A DNA stretch of 44,569 bases from the NCBI GenBank assembly GCA_016234365.1, contig JACRER010000051.1:1-44569 (forward strand). Direction: 5' to 3'. The notes below the pieces were generated by a model. The model was not told where the DNA came from, did not search any database, and saw nothing but the letters and a program-made list of their open reading frames with translations. The stretch's first letter is position 1; each line of letters opens with the position of its first letter. A program made the translations under genes and the position numbers. This stretch comes from Elusimicrobiota bacterium. Its GTDB lineage: Bacteria; Elusimicrobiota; Elusimicrobia; Elusimicrobiales; UBA9959. This document shows positions 30,214 to 39,140 of the stretch, piece by piece.

Positions 30214-30939
30214 TTATTCCGCTCCCAGTTTCTTGATGGCATAGACCACCGCGTAGCCGAACGGGTAGATAAAGCGCGAGAGGCGGTCGTGGCTCTTGTG
30301 CAGTTCCGGCAGGATGTCCGCCATGGCTATGTAAATGAACGAGCCGCCGCTAAGGCCCAGCAGCAGCGCCATGGCCGGCTGGGAAAGGCCGGCCAGCAGG
30401 GGCACGGTTATAAGGGCCCCCACGGGGGTCATGAGCGCCAGCAGGGCCGACAGCTGGAGCGTGCGGCGCCAGCTCCGGCCGCTCGCCAGCAGAAGTGAGG
30501 CCATAGCTATGCCGTCGTATAATTTATGGGTCACTACGCCCAGGGCCACGCTCAGGCCCGTGGAGCCGCCGCTCTTCACCCCCACGGCCAGGTTGGCCCC
30601 GTCGGTAAGGGAGTGCAGCGAGAGGGCGATGAAGGCCAGCGCGCCGAGGGAATGGACATGGCAGTCTTCCATGACCTCGTTGCAGGAGTGGACTACGGTA
30701 AAGCTCTCTATCAGGAAAAGTATCAACAGCGCGGCCAGGCAGCCCAGGTAGGCCATGTCGGGGTCCAGGGCGGTGCCGGCCGGCATGATATCCATGAAGG
30801 CCACCGAAACCAGCACGCCAGAAGAGAAGGCCAGGGACCAGGCCAGGAACCGCCGGTCCATGCCGCCGAACTTTATTACCAGCGCGGCGCCCGCCAGCGT
30901 GAACGCCAGGGCGGACGCGCTGAAGACCGCCGTCATCAT
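30214..30939 (-). CDS. ZIP-family divalent metal transporter
   Basis: A 241-residue inner-membrane protein with about eight hydrophobic helices. Metal-site motifs are present: ALSLHSLTDGANLAVG (helix 4) and VTHKLYDGIAMA (helix 5), the His/Asp pairs that carry zinc or iron in ZIP proteins. The last conserved helix has SFIYIAMADILPELH. A short loop before helix 4 contains a Cys/His cluster (VHSCNEVMEDCHVHS) that may bind metal. It overlaps the msbA-like start by ATGA and ends just before rel. Confidence 0.9.
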   Translation of the reverse strand: MMTAVFSASALAFTLAGAALVIKFGGMDRRFLAWSLAFSSGVLVSVAFMDIMPAGTALDPDMAYLGCLAALLILFLIESFTVVHSCNEVMEDCHVHSLGALAFIALSLHSLTDGANLAVGVKSGGSTGLSVALGVVTHKLYDGIAMASLLLASGRSWRRTLQLSALLALMTPVGALITVPLLAGLSQPAMALLLGLSGGSFIYIAMADILPELHKSHDRLSRFIYPFGYAVVYAIKKLGAE

Positions 30940-32699
30940 GCCTGGGCCTCGTACAGGCCCTTGTAGATACCGCCCAGTTTCAGCAGTTCCTCGTGCGTGC
31001 CGGTCTCGGCCAGCTCGCCTTTCTTCAGGACAAAGATCTTGTCGGCGTTGCGCACCGTGGAAAGCCGGTGGGCCACCATCACCACCGTGCGGCCGCCCAG
31101 GATGCGCTCTATCGCGCCCTGCACGGATTGCTCGCTGGCCGTGTCCAGGTTGGAGGTGGCCTCGTCGAGCAGGAGGATCTTGGGTTTTTTAATGATGGCG
31201 CGCGCTATGGCCAGGCGCTGGCGCTGGCCGCCGGAAAGCTTTACCCCGCGCTCGCCCAGCACGGTGTCGTAGCCCTGCGGCATGGCCTCTATAAAGGCGT
31301 GCGCATCGGCGGCCTTGGCCGCATCCACGACGTCCGCCATGGTGGCGCCGGGCAGGCCGATGGTGATGTTGCCAAAGACCGTGTCGTCGAAAAGTATGGT
31401 GTCCTGGGTGACCAGGCCCATGTGGGCGCGCAGCGCCGTGGTGTCCAGGTCCAGCATGTCATGGCCGTCCACGTCTATGCGGCCGGTTACCGGGTCGAAG
31501 AACCGCAGCAGCATGTGGATGACGGTGGTCTTGCCGGAGCCGGACGGCCCCACAAAGGCCGCCACCTCGCCGGGGTTTATGGTGAAGGAGAGGTCTTTAA
31601 GCACCTGGGTGTCGCGCGACGGATATTTGTAGCCGACGCTCCTGAACTCTATCTTCCCGTCCAGCCGGGAAATATCCTTGGTGGAGGCTTTCACCACCAC
31701 GGCGGGCTTTTCTTCCAGGATCTGGTAGATGCGCTCCCAGGCGGCCATGCCCTGCTGCAGTTTGGAATTGAGGTTGCCGATATTTTTGAGCGGCACATAG
31801 GCCGTTACGTAGCCGGCGATGAAGGAGAAGAAATGCGCGGTCGTCATGGTGCCTTCGAAGATGGCCCGGCCGCTCATGTAGATGATGGCGATAAGCACCA
31901 TGCCGCTGATGAACTCCATCACCGGGCCGCTCATGGCTGTGGCGCGCAGGTAGCGCATCATCTTGGAAAAATAGGCGTCGTTGGAGACCTTGAAGCGGGC
32001 GATGGCCTGGTCCTCGTAGTTGAAGGCCTTTACCACCGTGATGCCCTGCAGGCTCTCCTGGAAACGGTGGGAGATCTCGCCCACTATCACGTTGCTCTCG
32101 GCGGAGGCTTTGCGCATCTTTTTACCCAGGACGCCCAGCAGCGCCGCGATCAGCGGCAGCACCACCAGCGACACCAGCGCCAGCCGCCAGTTGATGTAGA
32201 ACAGCACGCCCACGCAGGCGATCACCGTGGTCACGTCCCGGATACCGTAGAGCGGGATGAACTGCACGGTGTTCTGCACGTTGTTGAGGTCGTTGATGAC
32301 GCGGCTCATCACGTCGGAGGAGCGCTTGCGCCAGTAAAATTCCAGCGAGAGGCGGTGGATGTGGGCGAAGAGGTCGCCGCGGATGTCCTGCACGGCCTTC
32401 TGCCCCACCCAGCTCATCAGGTAGGCGTTGGTGTATTCCACCAGCATGCGCAGCACGAACAGCACCGGCAGGCCCATAACGATGAGCTGCAGCAGGCGCA
32501 TATCCTTGTTCACGAATACGCCCTGGATGATGGGGCCGGAGATGTAGATGACCGCGTTCTTGATGGCGGCCAGCACTATCATGGAGCCCGCAGCCTGGAG
32601 CAGGCGGCCCTTGTAGGGCTTAAGGTACTGCACCAGGGCCTTTACGAGGACCTTGAACCTGGCCTTGTCCGTGACGGAGTGCGCGGCGGGGTCTGTCAT
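30936..32699 (-). CDS. msbA: MsbA-like lipid A export ABC transporter
   Basis: A 587-residue half-transporter with a six-helix ABC membrane domain (about 25-330) and an ATPase domain (about 345-585). Walker A is GPSGSGKTT, the Q-loop LVTQDT, signature LSGGQRQR, Walker B ILLLDEATSNLD and the H-loop VMVAHRLST. All ATPase residues are intact. It is a candidate for flipping lipid A-core across the inner membrane, because it follows lpxB by two bases. Assignment to MsbA rather than another lipid exporter rests on this context and length. A longer open frame continues upstream through lpxB but is not coding. Confidence 0.9.
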   Translation of the reverse strand: MTDPAAHSVTDKARFKVLVKALVQYLKPYKGRLLQAAGSMIVLAAIKNAVIYISGPIIQGVFVNKDMRLLQLIVMGLPVLFVLRMLVEYTNAYLMSWVGQKAVQDIRGDLFAHIHRLSLEFYWRKRSSDVMSRVINDLNNVQNTVQFIPLYGIRDVTTVIACVGVLFYINWRLALVSLVVLPLIAALLGVLGKKMRKASAESNVIVGEISHRFQESLQGITVVKAFNYEDQAIARFKVSNDAYFSKMMRYLRATAMSGPVMEFISGMVLIAIIYMSGRAIFEGTMTTAHFFSFIAGYVTAYVPLKNIGNLNSKLQQGMAAWERIYQILEEKPAVVVKASTKDISRLDGKIEFRSVGYKYPSRDTQVLKDLSFTINPGEVAAFVGPSGSGKTTVIHMLLRFFDPVTGRIDVDGHDMLDLDTTALRAHMGLVTQDTILFDDTVFGNITIGLPGATMADVVDAAKAADAHAFIEAMPQGYDTVLGERGVKLSGGQRQRLAIARAIIKKPKILLLDEATSNLDTASEQSVQGAIERILGGRTVVMVAHRLSTVRNADKIFVLKKGELAETGTHEELLKLGGIYKGLYEAQA

Positions 32700-32701
32700 G
32701 T

Positions 32702-33850
32702 TCAGTTGAGGTAGGTAAGGATCTTGTCGGCGGCGCGGACGGCGGCGCCGCGCTCGCCCAGCATGGTGCGCAGGCCGAGCAGTTCCTTGCGCGCGGACTT
32801 CATGCGGCCGGGGTTGTTGATGAAGGAGAACGCTTCCTGCGCCAGGTTGTCGTCGGTGGCGTCCTGCTGGATCAGTTCCTTGACCGCGGGGCGCTTGAGC
32901 AGGATGTTGACCAGGGAGATGTAAGGCGTCTTTACCACGCGCTTGGCCACCTCGTAGGTGAGCTTCTGCATTTTGTAGGCCACGGCCATGGGCACGCCAA
33001 GCAGGGCGTTCTCCAGCGTGGCGGTGCCGGAGCAGGTGAACGCGAAATCCAGGCGGGCTCGCTCGGCGTAGTCCTTCTCGCGGACTATCTCTATGTCCTT
33101 GGACCAGTATTTTTCCACGCCTTCCAGCGCCGGCACAATCTTGTCGTCCGGGAATTCCGGCACGGCGAACAGGTAGGCTTTGGCTTTGGGGTGGACTTCC
33201 TTGATACGGTAGAAAGCTTTTACGAAAAGCGGCAGGTGGCGGGCTATTTCGGTTTTGCGCGAGCCGGGCAGGATGCCTATGCGCCATTCGCCGCCGGCCG
33301 GGGGGAAGTCCCTGTCCAGGGGTTCGGGCATCAGGTCCAGCAGCGGGTGCCCCACGAAGGTGGCGTTGCCCTTGACCTTCTTGTAGATGTCGGCCTCGAA
33401 CGGGAAGATGACGAACATTTCCTTGGTCAGTTTGGCCAGTTTGGCGGCGCGGCCGGGGCGGCTGGCCCAGACCTGCGGGCTGATGTAGTAGAACGCCGGG
33501 ATCTTGCGGTGCGCGGCCAGGCCCAGCACCTGGTGGTTGAAGCCGTAGAAGTCCACCGCGATCACGCAGGCGGGGCGCTTCTCTTCCATGTAACGGCGCA
33601 GCAGCTTGATGAGCTTGAACCACAGCAGGAAATGTTTGAAAGGCTCGGCGAAACCCACCGCGCCTACGGAGACCAGGTTGTAGAGGAAGCGGTCCGAAAC
33701 TTCCTGCATGCGCACGCCGCCCATGGCGGTGACGGTGATCTCGGGGTCTTTGGCCCGCAGCGCCTTTATCAGGCCGGCCGCGTGCAGGTCGCCGGACGGA
33801 TCGCCGGCGACTACCAGGATGTTCTTGTTGGTGGGGGCTGTTTTAGCCAT
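32702..33850 (-). CDS. lpxB: Lipid-A-disaccharide synthase
   Basis: A 382-residue GT-B glycosyltransferase (family GT19) that joins UDP-diacylglucosamine to lipid X to form the lipid A disaccharide. Visible features are VVAGDPSGDLHAAGL at the N-terminus, SVGAVGFAEP, DFYGFNHQV, YYISPQVWAS, FVGHPLLD, LPGSRKTEIARHLP and CSGTATLENALLGVPM. The order lpxI-Gfo/Idh-lpxB-msbA is consistent with the pathway. The gene starts 13 bases after the stop of the Gfo/Idh gene. Confidence 0.96.
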   Translation of the reverse strand: MAKTAPTNKNILVVAGDPSGDLHAAGLIKALRAKDPEITVTAMGGVRMQEVSDRFLYNLVSVGAVGFAEPFKHFLLWFKLIKLLRRYMEEKRPACVIAVDFYGFNHQVLGLAAHRKIPAFYYISPQVWASRPGRAAKLAKLTKEMFVIFPFEADIYKKVKGNATFVGHPLLDLMPEPLDRDFPPAGGEWRIGILPGSRKTEIARHLPLFVKAFYRIKEVHPKAKAYLFAVPEFPDDKIVPALEGVEKYWSKDIEIVREKDYAERARLDFAFTCSGTATLENALLGVPMAVAYKMQKLTYEVAKRVVKTPYISLVNILLKRPAVKELIQQDATDDNLAQEAFSFINNPGRMKSARKELLGLRTMLGERGAAVRAADKILTYLN

Positions 33851-33863
33851 GGTGTGGAAGGCC

Positions 33864-34934
33864 TCAGTGCTTGTCTATGCCGGCGTTCTTGAGGCCCTCT
33901 TCCACCAGGACCTTGGTGACCTTGCCTATGTCGGCGAGGCGGCCCGCCAGCGATTCGGGAGCTTCTTCCGTCTTGGAGCCGGAGACCTCGAAGCGGCGCA
34001 TCTGGTTGGTGATGTCCAGCGCCAGGCGCAGCGCCTTAAGGCCCTTCTCGCCCGAAGGCGTGGGGGTTTTGGCGGTGCGGATGCAGTCTATGAAGTGCAC
34101 CAACTCTTCCTTGATGGGCTGCTTGGGCGCGAACTTGGGATAGGTGATCTCTATATCCTTGAGCGAGTTCACGACGGGCGTCTTTTTGGTGTAGATCTTC
34201 AGCTTGGAACTGACGTAATCCACGGAGATATAGGCGTCCTGCTGGTAGATGCGCATGCGGCGGGAAGCTTCCATGGTGGCGCGGCTGGCGGTGATATCCG
34301 CCACGCAGCCGTTCTTGAATTTTATGCGGACGTTGGAGATGTCCTCGTGCGCGCTGAGCATGCTGGCGCCGATGGCCTCGAACGAAGCGACCTCGGAGTC
34401 TATCATGGTCAGGATGATGTCCAGGTCGTGGATCATGAGGTCCAGCGTAACGCCGGTGGCGGCCACGCGCGGGTCGAACGGCCCCAGGCGCTCTATGGTG
34501 ACGTAGCGCGGGTTCTTAACGTGCTTCATGGTTTCCACCACCGCGGCGTTGAACCGTTCGGAATGGCCCACCTGCAGCACCACTTTGTTCTTTTCGGAAA
34601 TTTCCAGCAGCTTGCGCGCGCCTTCCTCGGAATTGGTGATGGGTTTCTCCATCAGTACGTGCACGCCGGCCGTGAGGGCCTTTGCGCCGAGCTCGGCATG
34701 GTACTCGGTGGGGGCGGCTATTACCAGCGCGTCCACCTGGGAGAGGAGTTCCTCCACGGTCTTGTAGGCCACGCAGTTGTGGCGCCAGGCCAGCACCTGC
34801 GCCCTGAGCAGGTTGGGGTCGGAAACGCCCACCAGTTCCACTTCGGGCATCGTTGAAAGGGTTTTAGTGTGAAAGCCGCCGAGCTTGCCGGCGCCTACTA
34901 CTCCGAAGCGAAGTTTCTTCTCTTTTTCAGCCAT
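33864..34934 (-). CDS. Gfo/Idh/MocA-family oxidoreductase, GnnA-like by context
   Basis: A 356-residue NAD(P)-dependent oxidoreductase: Rossmann loop GVVGAGKLGGFH (about 11-22), IAAPTEYH, the catalytic-Lys motif VLMEKPITN (about 96), and DLMIHDLDIIL. In organisms such as Acidithiobacillus and Leptospira, GnnA of this family oxidises UDP-GlcNAc at C3 so that GnnB can install an amine before LpxA, giving amide-linked lipid A. No GnnB aminotransferase is in the window, so this role is only suggested by its place between lpxI and lpxB. Another sugar dehydrogenase role is possible. Confidence 0.88.
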   Translation of the reverse strand: MAEKEKKLRFGVVGAGKLGGFHTKTLSTMPEVELVGVSDPNLLRAQVLAWRHNCVAYKTVEELLSQVDALVIAAPTEYHAELGAKALTAGVHVLMEKPITNSEEGARKLLEISEKNKVVLQVGHSERFNAAVVETMKHVKNPRYVTIERLGPFDPRVAATGVTLDLMIHDLDIILTMIDSEVASFEAIGASMLSAHEDISNVRIKFKNGCVADITASRATMEASRRMRIYQQDAYISVDYVSSKLKIYTKKTPVVNSLKDIEITYPKFAPKQPIKEELVHFIDCIRTAKTPTPSGEKGLKALRLALDITNQMRRFEVSGSKTEEAPESLAGRLADIGKVTKVLVEEGLKNAGIDKH

Positions 34935-34971
34935 AGTGTCCTCTGGACCGAGAAAATAACGGAAAAATAGA

Positions 34972-35000
34972 CTTAAAAGCCCCCTTTTAAGGGCGGGCTT
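34972..35000 (-). terminator. Hairpin terminator after the DUF374 acyltransferase gene
   Basis: Minus-strand stem of about 9 bp with a 2-base bulge (34978-34999) followed by TTTTAAG, located 40 bases past the acyltransferase stop. It would separate that gene from the Gfo/Idh gene. Confidence 0.65.
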
Positions 35001-35039
35001 CCATCTTATTATTCTACTAAATATGTACGGGGTACGGCT

Positions 35040-35684
35040 TCAGGCGCCGGCGGCGAGCAGTCGTTCGGCTTCTTCGGTGAGGGCGTTAAGGCTGTTCTCC
35101 ACTTCCAGGGCTTTGGCCGCCACGTCGTCGGTTTCGGCCACGTGGATGGGGTCGCCGTAAACCGCCTCGATGCGGCCGAAAGGCAGCGGGAACTGGTACT
35201 TGTCCCAGCTGCGCAGGATCTTTTTGCTGGAAAGGGCGCAAGCCACCGGGACTATGGGGACCCCTGCTTTCTGGGCGATGTAGGCTATGCCCGGTTGCGC
35301 TTTGAAGATGGGGCCTTTCGGGCCGTCGGGCGTGACGGCTATGGAATAGCCGCCCCTGGCCGCCCTGATGAGCGCGCGCAGCGCTTCCGAACCGCCGGTG
35401 GTGGTGGAGCCGCGGATAACGTTGAAGCCCATGCCCAGCAGGATACGGGCCATGTATTCCCCGTCCTTGCTCTTGCTGACCAGCCCTGCCACCCCCTGGT
35501 TGCGGTGCAGCCAGATCATCAGCACTTCCTGCCGGTGCCAGAGGGCGTAGACGGCCGGGCCCTGGTAGCGGTTGTTCCCTTTCACCGTGACGCGCGAAGA
35601 GAACCCGAGCAGCCTTATATAAAGCCGGGCCAGCAGCGAGAGGGCCCAATGGGCGGGAGAGTTCTTGTAAAGCAGTTCGTTCAT
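35040..35684 (-). CDS. DUF374-family acyltransferase, LpxJ-type candidate
   Basis: A 214-residue protein of the DUF374 lysophospholipid-acyltransferase-like family. It shows YALWHRQEVLMIW (family His), VSKSKDGEYMARI, NVIRGSTTTGGSEALR, VTPDGPKGPIFKAQPG and a C-terminal VYGDPIHV. The first helix (SLLARLYIRLLGF) could be a membrane anchor. Campylobacterota LpxJ, a late lipid A acyltransferase, belongs to this family, and the lipid A genes on both sides make that role plausible here. It has its own promoter (35710-35739) and terminator. Confidence 0.87.
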   Translation of the reverse strand: MNELLYKNSPAHWALSLLARLYIRLLGFSSRVTVKGNNRYQGPAVYALWHRQEVLMIWLHRNQGVAGLVSKSKDGEYMARILLGMGFNVIRGSTTTGGSEALRALIRAARGGYSIAVTPDGPKGPIFKAQPGIAYIAQKAGVPIVPVACALSSKKILRSWDKYQFPLPFGRIEAVYGDPIHVAETDDVAAKALEVENSLNALTEEAERLLAAGA

Positions 35685-35709
35685 TTAAATCACTGCAACA
35701 GGCGGAGTA

Positions 35710-35739
35710 ATTATAAGAATAAAGCGCCGGGGTAAACAA
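35710..35739 (-). promoter_or_regulatory. Promoter of the DUF374 acyltransferase gene
   Basis: Read on the minus strand: TTGTTT (35739-35734), 18-base spacer, TATAAT (35715-35710), 25 bases before the ATG at 35684. It lies close to the repeat-bracketed insertion, so the insertion separates this gene from the upstream lipid A genes. Confidence 0.7.
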
Positions 35740-35803
35740 CAAGCGCTGAGCGGGCGCCGATCCCCGACAAGCACGGGTTGACCTGCATGCTATTTCTTGC
35801 GCT

Positions 35804-36000
35804 GGAAGATTGACGACTGCACGCTGACAATTGCGCGCCCTCCGGGCGGAAAGGCCGCGCGCAAAAACGCGAAAACGCGGCCGGTTTTTGATACTATAAA
35901 CAAAACGCGCGGCGTGCAGCCTAAATTTTCAAAGAACGCGCCAGGGGATGGGGAAAAAGGCGGGAGGTGGAAACTGTCGGTAGCCGCGGTTATGTTTTCT
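35804..36000. repeat. Direct repeat, copy A (left flank of the inserted gene)
   Basis: It shares three blocks with copy B. 35845-35871 matches 39182-39208 with one mismatch in 27; 35936-35964 matches 39204-39232 with one mismatch in 29; 35989-36000 matches 39249-39260 exactly (12 of 12). Similarity of about 65% continues left to 35804. Copy A carries an additional segment of about 65 bases (35872-35936) bounded by ACGCG on both sides, containing a CAAAAAC/GTTTTTG inverted pair. The 324-base gap 35685-36008 otherwise holds only the promoter above. An inner hairpin at 35831-35864 has 8-bp arms. Confidence 0.85.
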
Positions 36001-36008
36001 GTAATTGT

Positions 36009-38978
36009 ATGGGTAAATATAAAATTCTTTTGATGACCTTATGTCTGTGGCTGCAGTGCGCGGGAGGGGTGCTCGCACAGGGGGATGCTGCAAAACTTTT
36101 TTCGTTCGAAATAGAAGACCTGAAAGGCCCGGTTCCGCCGCGGGTTACATTCAAGGTAAAGGTTTCTCTTAAAGGTGACTTTAGCGGGATGGCGAAATTC
36201 TACTCCTGCGACAAAACCAAGTTCATGCTGGTCGATATCGGCAATGCGGAGTTTGTGGAAAATATTAGCTATAAAATTTATGCCAGGAAGGGCCAGATAA
36301 CCAAATTTGATGCGATGTTTTATGGCATGACTGGCGGTAGTGTCCCGTTGGTCTGCGGAGAATACTCTGCCGGGACTGTGCAGGAGAATAATAGGTTCTA
36401 CGCCAATCGGGCCAATGAAATAATTTTCCGTCCAGACAATGACCAAGACTGGTACGGATCCAATATTATGGAGGCGCTGGAGCTTTCCGATCCATTTGCT
36501 GTGGCGCGCACACATAAACTGCTCACGAATTATTTCCCGGAAAGCATGGCCAAAGGGGTTATTCCCGGGCTGGTGGCATGGGCAGTAGAAGGTCGGAGCA
36601 CGGAAAGGGTGCAGCAAGTTCTTGGGGAGCTTATAAAAAAATATGGGGGCAGGGAGGTGGCCGCAGAAGCGGTTAAGTTGTTGAAGTCCGAGGATTGGAA
36701 TGCGCGCAAAACCGGCCTGGTCCTGCTGGACTATTGTGGTCCGGACGCTGATATTGCGCGGGACACCGTAGAGGAGATGTTGGCTTTTGAAAAGGACCCT
36801 GATTTGGTGCGTATTGCGCTGTTGCTGGCAGCTAACAGAGGATACGTGATACCTCCGAAATATTCAAAACCTGAAGAAATCCCTGATGCGAACGTGGCTA
36901 CGCACAAAAAAGAAATAGAAGAGGTGTGTGATAGGGCCGCTGGCGTGGATCTTGGTCAAAAAGAGGAATATCCGCGCTACTATGACGATACTGGGGTCCG
37001 GATCCCGGCGCCTCCTGCTGCGAAAAAGGCCATCTCTGACCTGGAAAGCCTTATAGGCAGGATGCCTAACTATCCTGAAATGGCGAGGGTGTATCTTCTG
37101 CTTGGCCGTCTTATGCAACGTTTCGAGAATCGATATGCACGGACTTATGATCCCGAGACATATGCGAGTGGTATGCCTTCCGAAGTGCAAGCAAGGAGCG
37201 AGCAGTACTCTTCTGGTGAGCCGGCGGCGGAATACTATTACAACGGATACCATTTCGACCAGTTGCTCAAGATCTTCCCGCACAGCGAATTTGCAGACGA
37301 TGCGGCATTCGAAAAAACAGCTGTGCTGCACGGAGGAGAGTGTGAAGGGGACGAGAATTGTTCCCTGGACTGGGGGGTGTGGCCTTACATTGGATTTTTG
37401 ACCGGGTACCCGCGCTCCGACCTGGCACCGAAAGCTATTGATGCGATAAATAAAGACTTTGAAGCACTGCCTGTTGACAAGACCGGAAGAATAAGCGGTT
37501 CCAGATATTTTTCTATTCAAGGCTTAAAGAATACCCTGGGCGCCTATGAAGTAGCGGTAAGTTCTGCTGCGCCAGAAGCGAAGGCGAAAGCGGAGGATGT
37601 GCTTTGTTCGTTATGGGAGAAGACTGGGGAGAAGGGCCATGCCGTGGCGGCGTGTCAGGCGGTACTTAAAGAATATCCCGCCTATCCGGCTGCGGCTGAT
37701 ATAAAAAAGCGTATTGAAAAGCTTGAGGTGGAAGATTTTGAGCTTAAGTCGAGGGTGTCCGGTGAGGATAATAGGCCTGCGCTTAGTTGGGCTTTAATAG
37801 AAGGTGTCGGGCAGTATGTTGTATATCGCTCCAGCGATGGAGGAGGATCCTTTGTAAAGCTTGCGAAAGTGTCCGGTGGAAACAGTTATCAGGATAACGC
37901 TTTGTTTCCGGGTACGACTTATACCTACTATGTCGAGGCGGGCTGGCGTGACGGCGTGGTGTATAGCCGCAACGTGACGGCGCTCATTCCTGATGATGGG
38001 GTGGTAAGGCAGTTGATGGCCGGTGGAGTTGAGATTGGCAGGGGAGGGGCTGGTGCGTTGTGGGATTTGGGGAGGGAGGGAAGGGATAAAGTCGCTTTGC
38101 GGTTATACCACTATCTTGCCGAAGGAGATCCGGAGTTGCAGGATGGTGCGAGGAATGCGATACGATCAATGGGTAGCCATGGAAGTGCGCTTTTGCCATT
38201 GATGTTGGATAAGTTTAGAAAAAATGGCACAGATTTGGACCTGATAGCCTCTATGGGGCCTGGCGCGCTGTCTGCTGTGCCAGAACTTGTCAGGATGCTG
38301 AAGGAAAGCCCTTCCCCTGAATTGGTCGCGGCGCTGGAGCGTATTGGCGGTTATGATTCTATCGGCCCGTTAGCGGACTATCACTTGGCGCGGATGAATG
38401 CGGAGATTAAAAAGCTTGACGCTGGCAATGTTGATTTGCGCAAACCTGGGAGTTTGCCGCAGGGCTGTATTATGCGGGAACTGGCGCCGGAGCGTTTGAT
38501 GACTGCGCTGGGGAAATTACGGATAGATGGGGTTTCTTTCGAGATCTCCACAAGCCCTGTCTCTGGTCGTACAGGGATGTCATTTGATGCGGCGCGCGTT
38601 TCCGAACTTATTGGAAAAAAAGTTTATCTTGAGAGAGGTGCCTGTCTTGTTCTCTCAAATTGCTTTGTCAAAAAGCCAGTTGCTGACGAAATCCGCAGAA
38701 GACTTGGGAGAGACTTGAGACCCATTTTTGCCCAAGAAGGGTGTCAGCCGAGAGTAGCCTATCCGGACGTCGTGAAGGGCATCGTGCCGGAGCAGGCGGG
38801 TTATTTAGGGTTGGAGTTGCAATGGGGGGCATCAAGGACAGGTTGTCGGATGACTGCCGGTTGCAAATTGTTCATGAAAGCGGAATTCGAAAAGTTGTTC
38901 GGGATAGTGATGGACGATTATGCGCCCGCAGAAGTTTTCTCCATAGAGCCATGCAGGCTCGATAGTGATTATCAGTAA
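36009..38978 (+). CDS. Large exported repeat protein of unknown function
   Basis: A 989-residue protein with a signal peptide (MGKYKILLMTLCLWLQC, cleavage after VLA near residue 23). It has alpha-helical HEAT-like repeats (about 155-290), TPR-like helices (about 365-590), one fibronectin-III-like domain (about 600-655: PALSWALIEGVGQYVVYRSS), more HEAT-like repeats (about 665-810) and a Cys-containing C-terminal part. I know of no named family. Codons are clearly more AT-rich than in the neighbours, and the gene opposes the lipid A operon. The start was set at the signal peptide ATG; no Shine-Dalgarno is seen. It may be an acquired scaffold or surface protein. Confidence 0.85.
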   Translation: MGKYKILLMTLCLWLQCAGGVLAQGDAAKLFSFEIEDLKGPVPPRVTFKVKVSLKGDFSGMAKFYSCDKTKFMLVDIGNAEFVENISYKIYARKGQITKFDAMFYGMTGGSVPLVCGEYSAGTVQENNRFYANRANEIIFRPDNDQDWYGSNIMEALELSDPFAVARTHKLLTNYFPESMAKGVIPGLVAWAVEGRSTERVQQVLGELIKKYGGREVAAEAVKLLKSEDWNARKTGLVLLDYCGPDADIARDTVEEMLAFEKDPDLVRIALLLAANRGYVIPPKYSKPEEIPDANVATHKKEIEEVCDRAAGVDLGQKEEYPRYYDDTGVRIPAPPAAKKAISDLESLIGRMPNYPEMARVYLLLGRLMQRFENRYARTYDPETYASGMPSEVQARSEQYSSGEPAAEYYYNGYHFDQLLKIFPHSEFADDAAFEKTAVLHGGECEGDENCSLDWGVWPYIGFLTGYPRSDLAPKAIDAINKDFEALPVDKTGRISGSRYFSIQGLKNTLGAYEVAVSSAAPEAKAKAEDVLCSLWEKTGEKGHAVAACQAVLKEYPAYPAAADIKKRIEKLEVEDFELKSRVSGEDNRPALSWALIEGVGQYVVYRSSDGGGSFVKLAKVSGGNSYQDNALFPGTTYTYYVEAGWRDGVVYSRNVTALIPDDGVVRQLMAGGVEIGRGGAGALWDLGREGRDKVALRLYHYLAEGDPELQDGARNAIRSMGSHGSALLPLMLDKFRKNGTDLDLIASMGPGALSAVPELVRMLKESPSPELVAALERIGGYDSIGPLADYHLARMNAEIKKLDAGNVDLRKPGSLPQGCIMRELAPERLMTALGKLRIDGVSFEISTSPVSGRTGMSFDAARVSELIGKKVYLERGACLVLSNCFVKKPVADEIRRRLGRDLRPIFAQEGCQPRVAYPDVVKGIVPEQAGYLGLELQWGASRTGCRMTAGCKLFMKAEFEKLFGIVMDDYAPAEVFSIEPCRLDSDYQ

Positions 38979-39140
38979 CATAATCACGCTCATGTCCCTG
39001 CAATTTTAGCCGCTTTTATCAAACCTAAGAAAAGACTGAAAAGCTTAAAAATAAGGCCCGTTCCTGGGCGGCTTGCCTGGCAAAGACAGCCAACTTAACC
39101 CGCTGGCGGACCAATACGACTCAATAGACCCGCCCGCTCC

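Noticed and set aside
32700-33623. N-terminal extension of the msbA-like frame through lpxB
   Set aside because: Encodes an unlikely Arg/Pro-rich stretch in the other frame of lpxB; the ABC protein begins at the ATG at 32699.
35797-36033. Open frame of 78 codons through repeat A
   Set aside because: It runs over the repeat and into the start of the exported protein; no ribosome site and not shared by copy B.
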